A stretch of 64,000 nucleotides of DNA from Quillaja saponaria (Eukaryota > Streptophyta > Magnoliopsida > Fabales > Quillajaceae). Shown here piece by piece: positions 47,066 to 58,400 of the stretch (within the stretch, counting starts at the first letter, position 1; each line of letters begins with the position of its first letter). Where the stretch lies: positions 6,944,001-7,008,000 of the forward strand of contig CM055609.1 of the NCBI GenBank assembly GCA_029379385.1. The letters run 5' to 3'. The position numbers and the translations under genes were made by a program. The notes under the pieces were generated by a model, which worked only from the letters and a program-made list of their open reading frames with translations, was not told the origin of the DNA and searched no databases.

Positions 47066-48852
47066 CGAAAACAAATCATCAATTTCAGAACTAGAGAATT
47101 TATAAAAATTTTATTTTCGAATAAGATTCAAACTCAAAAAATCAAAAAATAGAACACGTTTTTTTTACCACTAGATAATTATTGATTCAATAGATAAAAT
47201 TTTTAGACTTGCACCAAAAATTTGGGATCAATTTTACTTTCATGAAATTGAGGTTTGTGAGTAAGAAAAAGTATATGTCTCAATGTGCCATAAAAATGTG
47301 GCGGTTTAAAACTTTAGACAACCTAAATTTTAAGTTGTTTAGTCGATAGAACATTAACTTCAAGGAACTGACATGGTAGGGTTAGCTAAAAAAAAAAATC
47401 AAAAATTGACCTACCCGACCTAATGCTTAGCCCTACTTCTACTCAGTGTCCATAACATGAAACGGTACGTGGAGGAGTATTTATGTAATCATAAGAGAAT
47501 ATAAGGGACATATTGGGAAATAAACTAGGATGACCACGCTGTGTCTGATTACGATTTGTGAAAGATAAGATTGTAGCTTTTCGGTTTCCGAACACAGAAT
47601 ACAAGCGCATACTGAAAAGGGAATGTAATTTTCTAACAATAATACCCCATGTGGATTTCGGTATTTGATTGTTGTACAGTATTTGTCACGAATATGGTAA
47701 TACTCTATGATTAACTTTTCTAATTGAGAAATCTTGTACTAGGCTGAAGATTGAGGAATAAATTATTGTAATGGGTTTCCTAAAAAAGAGAGTTAAAAAA
47801 AAAAACGTTATTTGTAGATCTTAGACTTGCTGAAAATGATTGCAAATTTTTGAGATTTTAATTACAAAGATCATCTTAGTATCATGACAAATTTATCAAA
47901 AAAATTGTATGATTATGTATGTGATTGTACCCTAAATTATGGTATTATAATATTCCAATTATGCTTTCGTTATTGATTTTCTTATCCACTTAATTAAGCT
48001 GTTGCAAGTTTTTTTTTCAAAATTTTGTTTGTGATTTATGATAAATATAGTTAGATTTCAAATTGAATAATTTAAATATCATATTATTTGAATTTTATTA
48101 CTTAATTCAAAAATCGATTCGAATCTAAATGTAAATTTGAATTCTAATATAATTTTGAATATTTGAATTTGGTAAAAACAATACATAATATTTACATATT
48201 TATAATAAAAAAAAATATTATTTTAAACAACGTAAACTGAGTTTTTTTCTTCCTCCAACAAAAAGATTATGAGAACCTCAATGCTTCAAGTTAACGTGGT
48301 AATCACTTTCACTGCTTTACCAAAAGAGAAAGGAAAATAAGAAAATATTCTCTTTTGGGAGAATCTTAAAAATGAAAGTTAATTCAATAAAGAAAAAGAA
48401 AATGATACAAAAGAAAAAATATATATATAATAATTTTTTTTATTTACTCTCCTCTTGAATAATTTGGAGAGAAGCTTCCAATAATGTTTTTTTTTGCAAT
48501 TTTTGTTTTGGTCCCTTTACAGAATTTGATTTCCTTTCAAAATTTTACTCTATAAAGAACCTAAATTGTGTTTTTTTGTGTGGAAATTTTAGTGTAACTA
48601 TAATTTCTTACATAATTCATGGGGACGATTGGTGAGATCAGGAGCTAGAGGTGGACTATGCTAGGTGATAAATTGAGTTTGGGAGTGCAAATGAATACAG
48701 TTACTTGTGAACATCTGGTGAGTTAGTTATTAAGGGTTCAACTTCAATTTAATTTATTTGAAAGAAGAGGAAAAAAAATGACACTTATTTTTTGTCTTAT
48801 TTGAAAATTAAGAAAAAGGTATATTGTATTTTATCTTTATGACCTATCATTG

Positions 48853-49480
48853 ATTTTGCAATAATCATCATGAATTATTAAATTAGGCACATAATCTCTT
48901 TTTTTGAGTCATAATTAGCAAATAACCCCAACTCATCAAAATTAGTCATTAAATCTAACAAATTAATTTTTAAAAGACTAAATTACACTTATTATAATTT
49001 TTTTTAATGTATTCTATTTTCATTTTTTATGAAATTAAACTCTTTTTATTGATTCAATTTTAGCATATATAAATAATATTTGAATCCTTCATAATTTTTA
49101 TTTTCTTGCCATAATATTTAAATTATCAATAGATTTAATAAAAATATTTTTTTCATTTATAGAAAATATACAAGTTATTTCAATTTGCAGTTTAATGATA
49201 ATATTTTCATCAAAATTTTTATTTTCTTATTAATGTATTACAAATATTATAGAATATATTAAAATTAGTTAAATATGATCTTGAAAAAGAAAAAATAAAA
49301 GAAGAAACAAGAGATATATAGAAAATGAAAGACACAAAAAAATTATAATAAGGATACTTTAGTCTTTTATAGTTAATTTGTTAGATTTAATGACTAATTT
49401 GGATGAGTAAGGATTATTGACTTATAACTCAAATAAGGGGGTTATATGTCTAATTTGGGAGTAAAGTGCAATTAACCCTT
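48853..49480. mobile_element. Inverted-repeat element (MITE type), about 630 bp
   Basis: The left arm (about 48853-49005) contains TCATCAAAATTAGTCATTAA and then ATCTAACAAATTAA. The reverse complement of the right arm (about 49337-49480) contains TCATCCAAATTAGTCATTAA and then ATCTAACAAATTAA. Both are followed by AAAAGACTAAA and TTATTATAATTTTTT. The AT-rich core shows no coding frame. Long imperfect inverted repeats indicate a non-autonomous DNA transposon or foldback element. Ends and target-site duplication need alignment. Confidence 0.7.
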
Positions 49481-52188
49481 AAAAAATGAAATAAAATGAG
49501 ATGAGAGTAAATGATCAAATATATTTTTGTTTGTGAGTTGAAGGGAAATAAGAGAATATGATATATTATTACATAATTTTATAAATACGTTATTAAAATA
49601 TTTTATTTGGATACTAATAAGATTTTAATAAAAATGATAAGGATATATTAGTAATTATATGCAAAAGTTATAATATATATACATTATTCTCTCCCTCCAA
49701 ATCCTCACCATTCAAAGGTATTTAAAAAGTGAGTCATGATATTAGACCACTGTTTATGCCGTAATTTAATTATGTGATTGGTTAGATCAATTCTTATGTT
49801 TGTCATGCTTAATAATCGGTTAGGTTGTCTCCTTAATGTTGGCCACCTAATAAGGGTCCGTACTCTACTCTTATACGACTTATATATATATATAGGTTGT
49901 CTCTGTATTCTAACATATCAATTTACGCACATAATATAGAGTCATTATTTGATTCAAGTGAGTTAAACATGTCCAATTTTATATCAACTAGATTTTTATT
50001 TTTTTTTTTATTTCTCAAGTTGCATGTTAGTATTAAGTCGTTTTATTGTGTTGAAACTTGAAATGTAACTACTAAATTAAATTAATTCACATCACTAAAA
50101 TCTCACTTTCCATTAGTTTGAACAACAAACATTTTATGTGTGACATGTTGGAGCAAACTATTTTAAGTGATTATGATAAGTGACCAGCCCTTTACTATAG
50201 CCATACTGGCCTATAAATGTAATGACAACATTAGACATGTCACATATAAAACATGGGAGTTGAGTTGACACATAACCAATTAAATGGAATAATGTTCTAT
50301 ATCTAGATAGCTAGCTTTGACTATGCTGAGAAAGTTACAGGGCTCATAAGGTAGTAGGCCAAGCTATTTCTATGTAAAGTACATGGCTCAATCAATTTTC
50401 TAGTGGACCATATATACACATCTTGTGTAGCCCAGTTCTTTAGACACAATTTCTTCACTTCAACCAGCCTTGTCCACTGCAATTTTTATTTTTTATTTTT
50501 TATCATCTTTGGAGTAAGGAAGTCAAGTCACCAAAATTGTAAAGATGCTGCTATTGACCAAAAAGTGGCAAAATATGAAAGCAAAGATTTCCTTTTGAAA
50601 TGGAAATAATTTCATAACCCAAAATTGGAGACTCCAAGTTGGAGTCAATGGAAAAGAAAAGAAGAAAATTTAAATATGTTCTAATTAGACAAGCAATAAT
50701 ATCTATTGCCTATTGGCTATTGGTTGTGGGACTGACCACTAGAAAATTAAAAGAAACATACTTTCTTTTCTTTGCAACTAGCAAGTTGGATTCTAAATTT
50801 TATTAGAGAAAAAGAATTTTATATCCTCCTACTCCTAGAGGATTATAAAAATAAATATTAAAAAAAGGACCAATAAATCCTACTTTCCTCTATAGAAAAA
50901 AAAAACTAATAATCCTAAAACATTTTTACAAGATTTATTAATCCAACTTTAAATAAAGTGATTCCAAAGAAGTTACATTTTATATTTGGCCTAATAGTAG
51001 TGAACATGTTCTTCTAAAGTATTGAGTCTGATTGTTTTTTTATTTAAAATAATGAGATAACATCATCTTAATGATAATTTATTATTATTTAACAGTTTAA
51101 ATTAATAAAACTTTTGGAAAGGAAATCCTCTTCTAAAGTATTTTCTTCTGTGCTAATGGCAACACTTGAAGGCATTATTTAAGGAGTTGGGACTATCAAG
51201 GGCCCATGGACCTGCTAGGCTATTTCATACATTGGGCTAACTCCAGTATCTTGAAGTAGAATTCCAGGTCCCTTCGTTGGACATAAAGAGATGAATTCTG
51301 CTATCATCTTCAGCATTGCATGTGCATGAATTTTCAGAGAATTTTACAAAAAAATGCAATGTCTTTGTCTTCTTAACTGTAGTAGTGTGTCTTATTCCAT
51401 ATAACCAACTTAAACCAACATCAAAAGCATTGCAATGTATACAACTCAGATAGCATAAAACAAAAATCCAGGTCCATGGTACTTGTTAAAGACACAATTG
51501 ACGATTAAGAGTTGCCACTAGATTCTAGCTTGATGGACATTGTGGAACACAGCATTTTCACACACCTGCTTGCAATATTTATTTTTGTATTAAAAAGATA
51601 AATAGTGGAAGGGAGGAAGAAAAAAAACAAAGAGATAATTAATGAATTTTTATGTTTTTAAGCTTTACATAATGACCAGATGTAACTCTCTATTTACTAT
51701 AAATTTCATGTATCTGATGAAAACGAGAATTCAATCATGAATTATTGGTTGCCAATTGAATCAATTGATACCTTTGTTCTATTCTCTTTTATGACACATG
51801 TTTACACTCTACTTAATCCTATCATCGTATGTATTTTTTACCTAAAGTACATGAGAAGAACAATAATGACACTCGTCCCATATATGGATTCTTGGTAGTT
51901 AAAACTTTCATGATCTTAATTAGCCTAGTGTTTTTTCGGTTAAATTAGTAATTAGTTAATTATGACCATATTTACGTAGTAGAAGACGTAGTTCATCAAT
52001 ATTTTTGATGATATAATTCCAAAAGTCAACATATATATACCAAAGGTCGTCATTAAGCATTTAAGCTAAAAAATGAAGTCTAGCTTTTTGTGCTATCCAA
52101 GTATGATCATTCCTAATCTTAATTATATTTTTCTTTATAAAAACCCATTTCCATGCATTCATAAATGGTAATGGATTTAGATCTCGAT

Positions 52189-52201
52189 TATATATATATA
52201 T
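52189..52201 (+). promoter_or_regulatory. TATA region upstream of the small secreted-like protein
   Basis: A TATATATATATA run ends about 45 bp before the ATG at 52245 and about 77 bp before the alternative ATG at 52278. The short distance to the first ATG makes the second ATG the more likely start if this is the real TATA box. Confidence 0.4.
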
Positions 52202-52244
52202 TGATTCATTGGCCTAATTAGTTAACTTATTACAGCTCATATAG

Positions 52245-52592
52245 ATGAAAATTAATTTGAACCCTGAGGAATCAAACATGGTTGGAAATGGTGGTACAAG
52301 CAGACTTGGGGTGTTGATCTTGTTTAATATACTTATAATACTCCTCAAGGTTCAACCTGAAGCTGTCTCCCATTATTCTTCAGGCCCTCTTCCTACTTTG
52401 CCACCTTCTCAAAGTTCATCTAACCTTTTCTATCAAATTGATCTAAAACTGAAGAAAACACCAGAATATGAAGATTGTAGTAAAATTTGCAGAAAAGAAT
52501 CTTATGCATTACATGGTCAAAATTATTGGAAATGCTATCACAAGTGCAGGAGAAAAAGCTTAAAATCCAAAGGACAAAAATATCCATTTTAA
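52245..52592 (+). CDS. Small secreted-like protein with a C-x3-C...C-x3-C (alpha-hairpinin-like) motif
   Basis: Open frame of 115 residues. A hydrophobic stretch (LGVLILFNILIILLKV, about 21-36) could be a signal peptide or anchor. If translation begins at the in-frame ATG 52278 (residue 12), it becomes a more regular signal sequence. A Pro/Ser-rich linker (about 47-60) follows. The only four cysteines are at 78, 82, 97 and 101, giving C-x3-C-x14-C-x3-C, and the tail is basic (RRKSLKSKG). That spacing matches the signature of plant alpha-hairpinin peptides, small helical hairpins with antimicrobial or protease-inhibitory activity that are released from secreted precursors. I do not recognise a specific orthologue, and homology to hairpinins is not shown by the spacing alone. 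Alternatives are a plant-specific signalling peptide precursor or a chance frame. Confidence 0.55.
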   Translation: MKINLNPEESNMVGNGGTSRLGVLILFNILIILLKVQPEAVSHYSSGPLPTLPPSQSSSNLFYQIDLKLKKTPEYEDCSKICRKESYALHGQNYWKCYHKCRRKSLKSKGQKYPF

Positions 52593-53700
52593 ATTCATTA
52601 GCAACTTGGATCTTTGTTCATGAAGACCAAAAACCAGTTTACTTTTATTTTCTGATACACTATTTATCATTTTTCAATTAATATATAGGAGTTGTTTTTA
52701 ATTTCACTCTGTTCCTGTTACTTCTATTGTAAATTAAAAGTTGTATAAGAATTATGAAAAAAAAGAAAAAGGAACAGAAATTAAATGCACTAAAATTGGC
52801 AGATGAGATAATTCATTCATCTACCAAGGAGAGCTTGGAAGATTGGGAACACATGGGTTTCCTATGCTGTGCCTTCCTGGCCACAGTAACATATATCCCA
52901 ATCCCAAAAACCAAAACAAGTTTTCATGGTCCACACATTCACATGTAGTCCATATCCCTTGCAATGGTTATGTCCACACTGCTTGAGAAATCAACACCTT
53001 GATATGAGCAAAGATGATAATAACCATTCTTCAAAAAATCCAAATGCCTAAGTTCTGACTTGTTCCTTGGTATTTTTTTTCTTGCTTCAGAATGTAAACA
53101 AACAATATGCCATATATATTTATGTTGCTTAGCTTCTATTGGACATTCTTGTATAAAGGCGTGGGTCCATGCTCACATTTAAGAAATATAAAACTGCCAT
53201 ATCAAGGAGACAAGGGTAGCTAACAGACAAGTAAATACAGATGGAAACTTCATCTATCACTATCTTCGTTATGCACAATGTTGGATAGAGAGATGCTTGA
53301 TTGCCATTATTCACATGCCCATCAGAGAGAAATGCAAGTCTTCCCCATGTGATCACTCACAATTCACAGAAGTAAACAAAATATATTATGGAACACTTTC
53401 TATCCTCAACTAACTTAAATAACTGTAATTTGCATTCTTTGTTATATAATAAATTTTGTTCTCCTTTGCTACACATCTGCAATTGCTAAAAAGCAATGCC
53501 TGAGTATCGTCAAGAAAATTTACAGTAAAGCTAATATAGTATTACTACTTCTGGTTACAATCTGAACAAAAAGCTGTGCTTTTCTATTGCAATAAGCAAA
53601 AGGCAAAGAAAATGAAACTGAGAACATATCTGAGATTGCAAAACAAATTAGCAAAACTCGGAAGACACTTATGTAAATATACAGTTAAAAAGAATTACAT
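52593..53700. other. Intergenic DNA between the small peptide gene and the ARM-repeat gene
   Basis: The two genes converge, so this holds both 3' flanks. The open frames at 52754-52948 (+) and 53129-53356 (-) show no domain signature. No repeat was seen apart from an A-rich patch near 52754. Confidence 0.5.
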
Positions 53701-55440
53701 TCATGAGTGCCAGATTCCACTCAACATACTGCGAAATCTGTTTGTGTTTAGCTTCCTTACAAGTCTCTTCGCATCAGAAACTTCAGCTTCTGCAAGCTTT
53801 TCTATGTTTTTTAGGTACCCAGAACTTGCAATCTTTTTTCTGGCACTATTGCAACTTGTTAATGATATTAATATAGAGATCAAGAACTTTTTGTTACCAG
53901 GATTTCCTTCATCTGGATCAAGCAATTGCAGAAGCAGGCCAATATTTCGATCATCCTGCACAAATTTCTTCCTATTTTTAGGTACCAAAACCAAGCCAGA
54001 GAGTGCCTCAGCAGCCATTTCACGAACTTCAAATGACTTGGCATTTAGAAACTTAATGAGCTCTGGCATAAAACCAGTATCACCCATTGCTTTCTTAGCC
54101 TCTTCTGATGTCCCACATAGCCTAAATGCCACCTTCAGTGCCAATTCTTGGATTAAAACTTCCCCATTGCGAATATAATAAAGCAGTTGATCCAAAAATC
54201 CATAATTCAACAAAGTACTAATTGAACTAATGGAAGGAAAACATATATTCTCAATAGCTCTCAATGCTATCTCACGAGTTTTAGAGGAATAAGACCATTT
54301 AGGATCCAAAATACGTAGTAATGCACGAATTCCTCCTTCTCTAATCACCATTTGCCTAATCAATTCGTCTCCAGAAGCAATATTTTGAATGTACTCTATT
54401 GAATTTACCTGAATAGCTTCATCCTTGGATTTTACAAGCTTGATAAACGTGGAAATTGCACCTTCTTCAACCATAAATCTCTTTATTTCTTCAACACCCA
54501 CAAGGTTTCTCAAAACCCCACAAGCAGGAACAACCAATTCCGCTTTACAATCATCAGTAGCACATATTTTCAATAGAGCAGTGACACCCCCATGAGCCGA
54601 AACAGACCAAGCATTATCTGAATTCTCAGTCAATTTTTGCAAGCACCTAGCAGCTCCTTCCTTTCCCAAATCACTTCCACATTCCAAAACCCGAATCAAT
54701 GGCGCAATAATCCCAGCTCCAATCAAAACCCCTTTATAACAATGGAAACCTGCAATCACAGAAACCACCTTGACAGACACTTCTCGAATTTCCATCTCTG
54801 GTGAATCAAGAAAATTCGCCAAAACATTCACTATGTCATTGACTTCTACAATTACTTTCACATACTTTTCATCATCTACCACAACCTCGTACAAATTAAC
54901 CAAAGCCTGCTTTTTCATTACTAAATCCCCAACTTTCATTCTTGTTAGCAAATCCCTTATATAAAATCTCATGTCATCTTTGCAAGCTCCAAGACCAGGC
55001 CTTGAGACAACGAGAGCATACCTTTGAGTCAAAATACCGGTTGTATATATATCTGAGAGCTTTCTAACATGCCGATCGAGTTTCGCATAGATCACATCCA
55101 AATCGCTTTGCATCAGGAGCTTCCCACTGTAAGAAAGATCGACACAACGGCGAGCAAGATCGTAGCACTCATGCACAGTGACCAATATGACCGGAACTAA
55201 AGCAGAGAACAATGGGTTCTCTCCGGACTCGCTGTTATCGGCGGTGATTAGGCCAGAATGGAGCTCTTCGAGCTTTTGCCGAATCACTTGCCATTTGGCA
55301 GCAAAGACTCTGATAGACTGAGAAAGAGAAATCAAGGAAAATATAAACTCGATGACCTGCCGGAGAGAAGAACAACCGGTGGATGTTCCCGGCGAGTTCT
55401 CTTGTGCTTTTGATTCCCTTACGCCATCTTCATTTCCCAT
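53701..55440 (-). CDS. Armadillo (ARM) repeat protein, plant-specific
   Basis: Single exon of 579 residues starting at ATG 55440 (MGNEDGVRES). The N-terminal 150 or so residues are predicted helical, with a hydrophobic segment (LRQVIEFIFSLISLSQSI). From about residue 165, successive ARM-like units follow. Examples are MEIREVSVKVVSVIAG, GIIAPLIRVLECGSD followed by GKEGAARCLQKLTE, GVTALLKICATDD, GAISTFIKLVKSKDEAIQ, GGIRALLRILDPKW, FEVREMAAEALSGLVLVPKN and GLLLQLLDPDEGNPGNKKF. The tail is basic (KRLVRKLNTNRFRS). ARM proteins are scaffolds for protein-protein contacts. This type lacks a U-box, so it is not obviously an E3 ligase. Similar intronless ARM proteins exist in Arabidopsis, but their function is not known to me. 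Confidence 0.88.
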   Translation of the reverse strand: MGNEDGVRESKAQENSPGTSTGCSSLRQVIEFIFSLISLSQSIRVFAAKWQVIRQKLEELHSGLITADNSESGENPLFSALVPVILVTVHECYDLARRCVDLSYSGKLLMQSDLDVIYAKLDRHVRKLSDIYTTGILTQRYALVVSRPGLGACKDDMRFYIRDLLTRMKVGDLVMKKQALVNLYEVVVDDEKYVKVIVEVNDIVNVLANFLDSPEMEIREVSVKVVSVIAGFHCYKGVLIGAGIIAPLIRVLECGSDLGKEGAARCLQKLTENSDNAWSVSAHGGVTALLKICATDDCKAELVVPACGVLRNLVGVEEIKRFMVEEGAISTFIKLVKSKDEAIQVNSIEYIQNIASGDELIRQMVIREGGIRALLRILDPKWSYSSKTREIALRAIENICFPSISSISTLLNYGFLDQLLYYIRNGEVLIQELALKVAFRLCGTSEEAKKAMGDTGFMPELIKFLNAKSFEVREMAAEALSGLVLVPKNRKKFVQDDRNIGLLLQLLDPDEGNPGNKKFLISILISLTSCNSARKKIASSGYLKNIEKLAEAEVSDAKRLVRKLNTNRFRSMLSGIWHS

Positions 55441-58400
55441 TTTCGTTCCTCACTTGTTTTGGAGCAAACCCATATTCCGACGAAGTGGGTCAGGTCCCCG
55501 TGAGCTAAAGAACGAATATTCCGGCGAAAGATTGGAACTTTGAGAGAGAATACAATATGTTGAACGATCTTATCATGAAGAAACAAAGAAAGAGGCTCTA
55601 ACTGCAGATCTATATTTATCCACAGATTGCAGCTGATACAGAATTGGATTCTAGTGACGTATTTACAAGAACAACCTTCTAGACTTTCTGTGAAACAATG
55701 ACTTGTCAATGGAAAGTAACAAGGGTAGTTCTGATATTATGATGGTGAATAAGGCAACTCAATCTGTTGGAAGTTGGACCATAGGCCATTGGTTTGATCA
55801 GAGGAATTGACGATGGAGAACTTTTCAAAGCTCTCTTGATAACGTCACAAATTTACAATGAAGGTTCACATGATGAATTTTCCTAATTATAAAAATTACG
55901 AACACGTTACTGCAATTCGATTAATTATATTTTTAATTAAATTAAAAATAATATAAATTATTTTTATAATTAAAATTTATAGACATTTCTTCATCACTAA
56001 ACTAATCTCTTAACGCACTCAAATTTTAAATAAGAATCTTATATGAACTTTGTAGATGACATGGCAATATAAATTATCCAATTAATTTTCATTTAGTATT
56101 TAAAAATAACATAATGCTATAAACTTCTATTATAATTTGTATGGTTATGCATTGACCATTTTAAATTTATCTAAAATATTCAAGCATAAAAAAAGAAAGG
56201 AAAGTAATTTAAAATCATCAAAGAAAAGTGAGGTAAAACAAGATATTCCTTATTTCATGGATTTTATATTGTTATGTTGTCATACATTACACTGGAAGTA
56301 ATTTGTTGCACTGTTACTTGTGCCAGAAGTTATTAGTCAACTGTTACTTGACTAATACCATAAAAGTTCTTGTTTCTTAGTTTGCATCTAAAAACCTTAA
56401 TTTACTTTAATTTATGGTTGGAAACTGAGAGATTTGCATTTAGAGGCACTTCAAGTGCTATAACTATGTAACAGTTTCAATAGACAGAGTTTGAGGTTGA
56501 TTAATAATATCACTCAAAGTAATTTTAAATTAGAAGAAATCTTTCTTTTGAGAACAAGAATATCATCTCATTTTCTTTTAAAATTGTTTTTAAAAAATAA
56601 AAAATTTTAAGAAAAAAGTTTCTGTCCAACCAAACACCAGTTAGGAAAGCAAGTTACATTTCTGTTCTAAGAAAGTTTCAGTAATATTCACAGCTCTGAA
56701 ACATAACTGTCTATCATTCTCAATTTTCCTTTTCTGTTTCCTCATTTCAGTGCAAGTAGTTATCTAAAATTAGAAAAACAACTTGTACATATTAATTAGA
56801 GGTTATCACCACTATATTGGGTTCCTTAGTTAATACCTAGTGATCAGTAATTGAAGCACTTATGGACCAGCCCTTAATGAAGACATTGCTCTGATTAGGT
56901 GAAGAAAAAAAGAAAAAGGGTAGCTTTCAATGGCCCTTAGAATGAAGTTGACAGAGCTACCTATTTCACACCTCCACCATGTGAAGCCCCTTTGTTGGAT
57001 GCCATGAGCTAGCAGTCACCTTTTTGAATGAGAATTGTATACAGCGGAAGTGAATCTATTAACTAATTGAGAGAAAGTTCCACTCTTTTCTAACCCTTTT
57101 TGTGGTATGTGGATGTACAGTAAGAAATATCTTAAACAAAAGCCAAAATATATTTTTAGGTTAAAATTTCAATCATATATAACATCAATCTGATAAAGTC
57201 TAATTAAAAATCGATCTGTAACTATCTGAAGTTCTATTAGAAGAACTAATTATTACCTCAATTAAAAAAATTAAAAACAACTATAACATAAGTCTTTATT
57301 ATCTTTTTAGTGTTTAACAATTATTCTCACAGTTTTTGAACCTAATCTCGTTCGAATTCGTAATTTCCTCTCTCCACAAATATTTTTTACGAGCTTAAAT
57401 TTTAATTTTACAAAAATCCTCAACTATTGATTTAAAATATGTCTTATTATTTCAACCTAACCTTATTGAGTATATAAGCCTTCATTCTAGTCATGTGATG
57501 CATGTCATATAATTAAAAATGTTTTGAACACATTGAAGGTGGGTTCACGAGAGATCATGAGGAGGATGTCCAATAGCCAACTGTGAGCAGAGCCAGACTG
57601 AAAGCAAAAGAGTAAAGCTGCCAATGTCATGAAAATGCTGCTAATAAAAGAAAGCAATAAGATATTGACCATCCCCACCAACAAAATTAACCGAACAAAA
57701 GCTTTAGCAGAATTTATAGTGGTCTGTTATTGAGAAAACAATGAATGCAATGAAAGGTAAAGTGCATCAAAGCACAATTTTTAGATCTTGGTACACAAAA
57801 TGGACCACTAGAAAAAAAAAAGAAATTTTCTCTTAATTTAATATATAATTTACATATATCTCAATTAATCATTATTTAGTTTGATCAAAGGTATATCATT
57901 CTTAATGACGCTAGAAAATTTTTGTTAATTTTACTTCCAAAGACTTTTCTTAAAAAATTTAAATTCAAGAAATAAATAAATAGAACACATACTTTTTACT
58001 ATAATCCAACATGTTGAATAGAAATACATATAGACGACCTATGATATGATTTGTTGACTCATTCTGTTTTTAAGGATTCTATTTTTAGTAATCTTAGCCA
58101 CAATTAGTGTGCTTTTAGACCAAGTATTTGGGAATTTGGCTCTAAACTAATACAAAACAATTCAGCCTCTAGTTTTGGAGAAAAAGAAAACTAGTAATGC
58201 ACTTGATTTTCATAGGGCCAGCCTGCTTATAGTGCAATCCCATCAGAAAATATGTGTTTTATACCTTGTTGCACATAATTGGCTCTGCAATTCTGCACAT
58301 GCCTAAAAAATTGATGGCAGGGACAGGGACCCTTTAATGTTTAACTAAGAACTTACAATTTCACAATTCAATTTTATTTGTTTAGGACTTCCATATGGTC

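Larger units (their letters stand above)
45957..52244. other. Long AT-rich intergenic region rich in repeat debris
   Basis: About 6.3 kb with no supportable gene. It includes a dispersed-repeat copy with a tRNA-like insert (46610-47065), an inverted-repeat element (48853-49480), a further copy of the dispersed family (about 49500-49700) and TA microsatellites (for example 49879-49893). The 50403-50609 open frame shows no domain. Confidence 0.5.

Noticed and set aside
53576..54178. 200-codon open frame on the plus strand
   Set aside because: It lies antisense to the ARM-repeat coding exon, whose strand shows clear repeat units. The plus-strand translation has no domain and follows from codon bias of the real gene.
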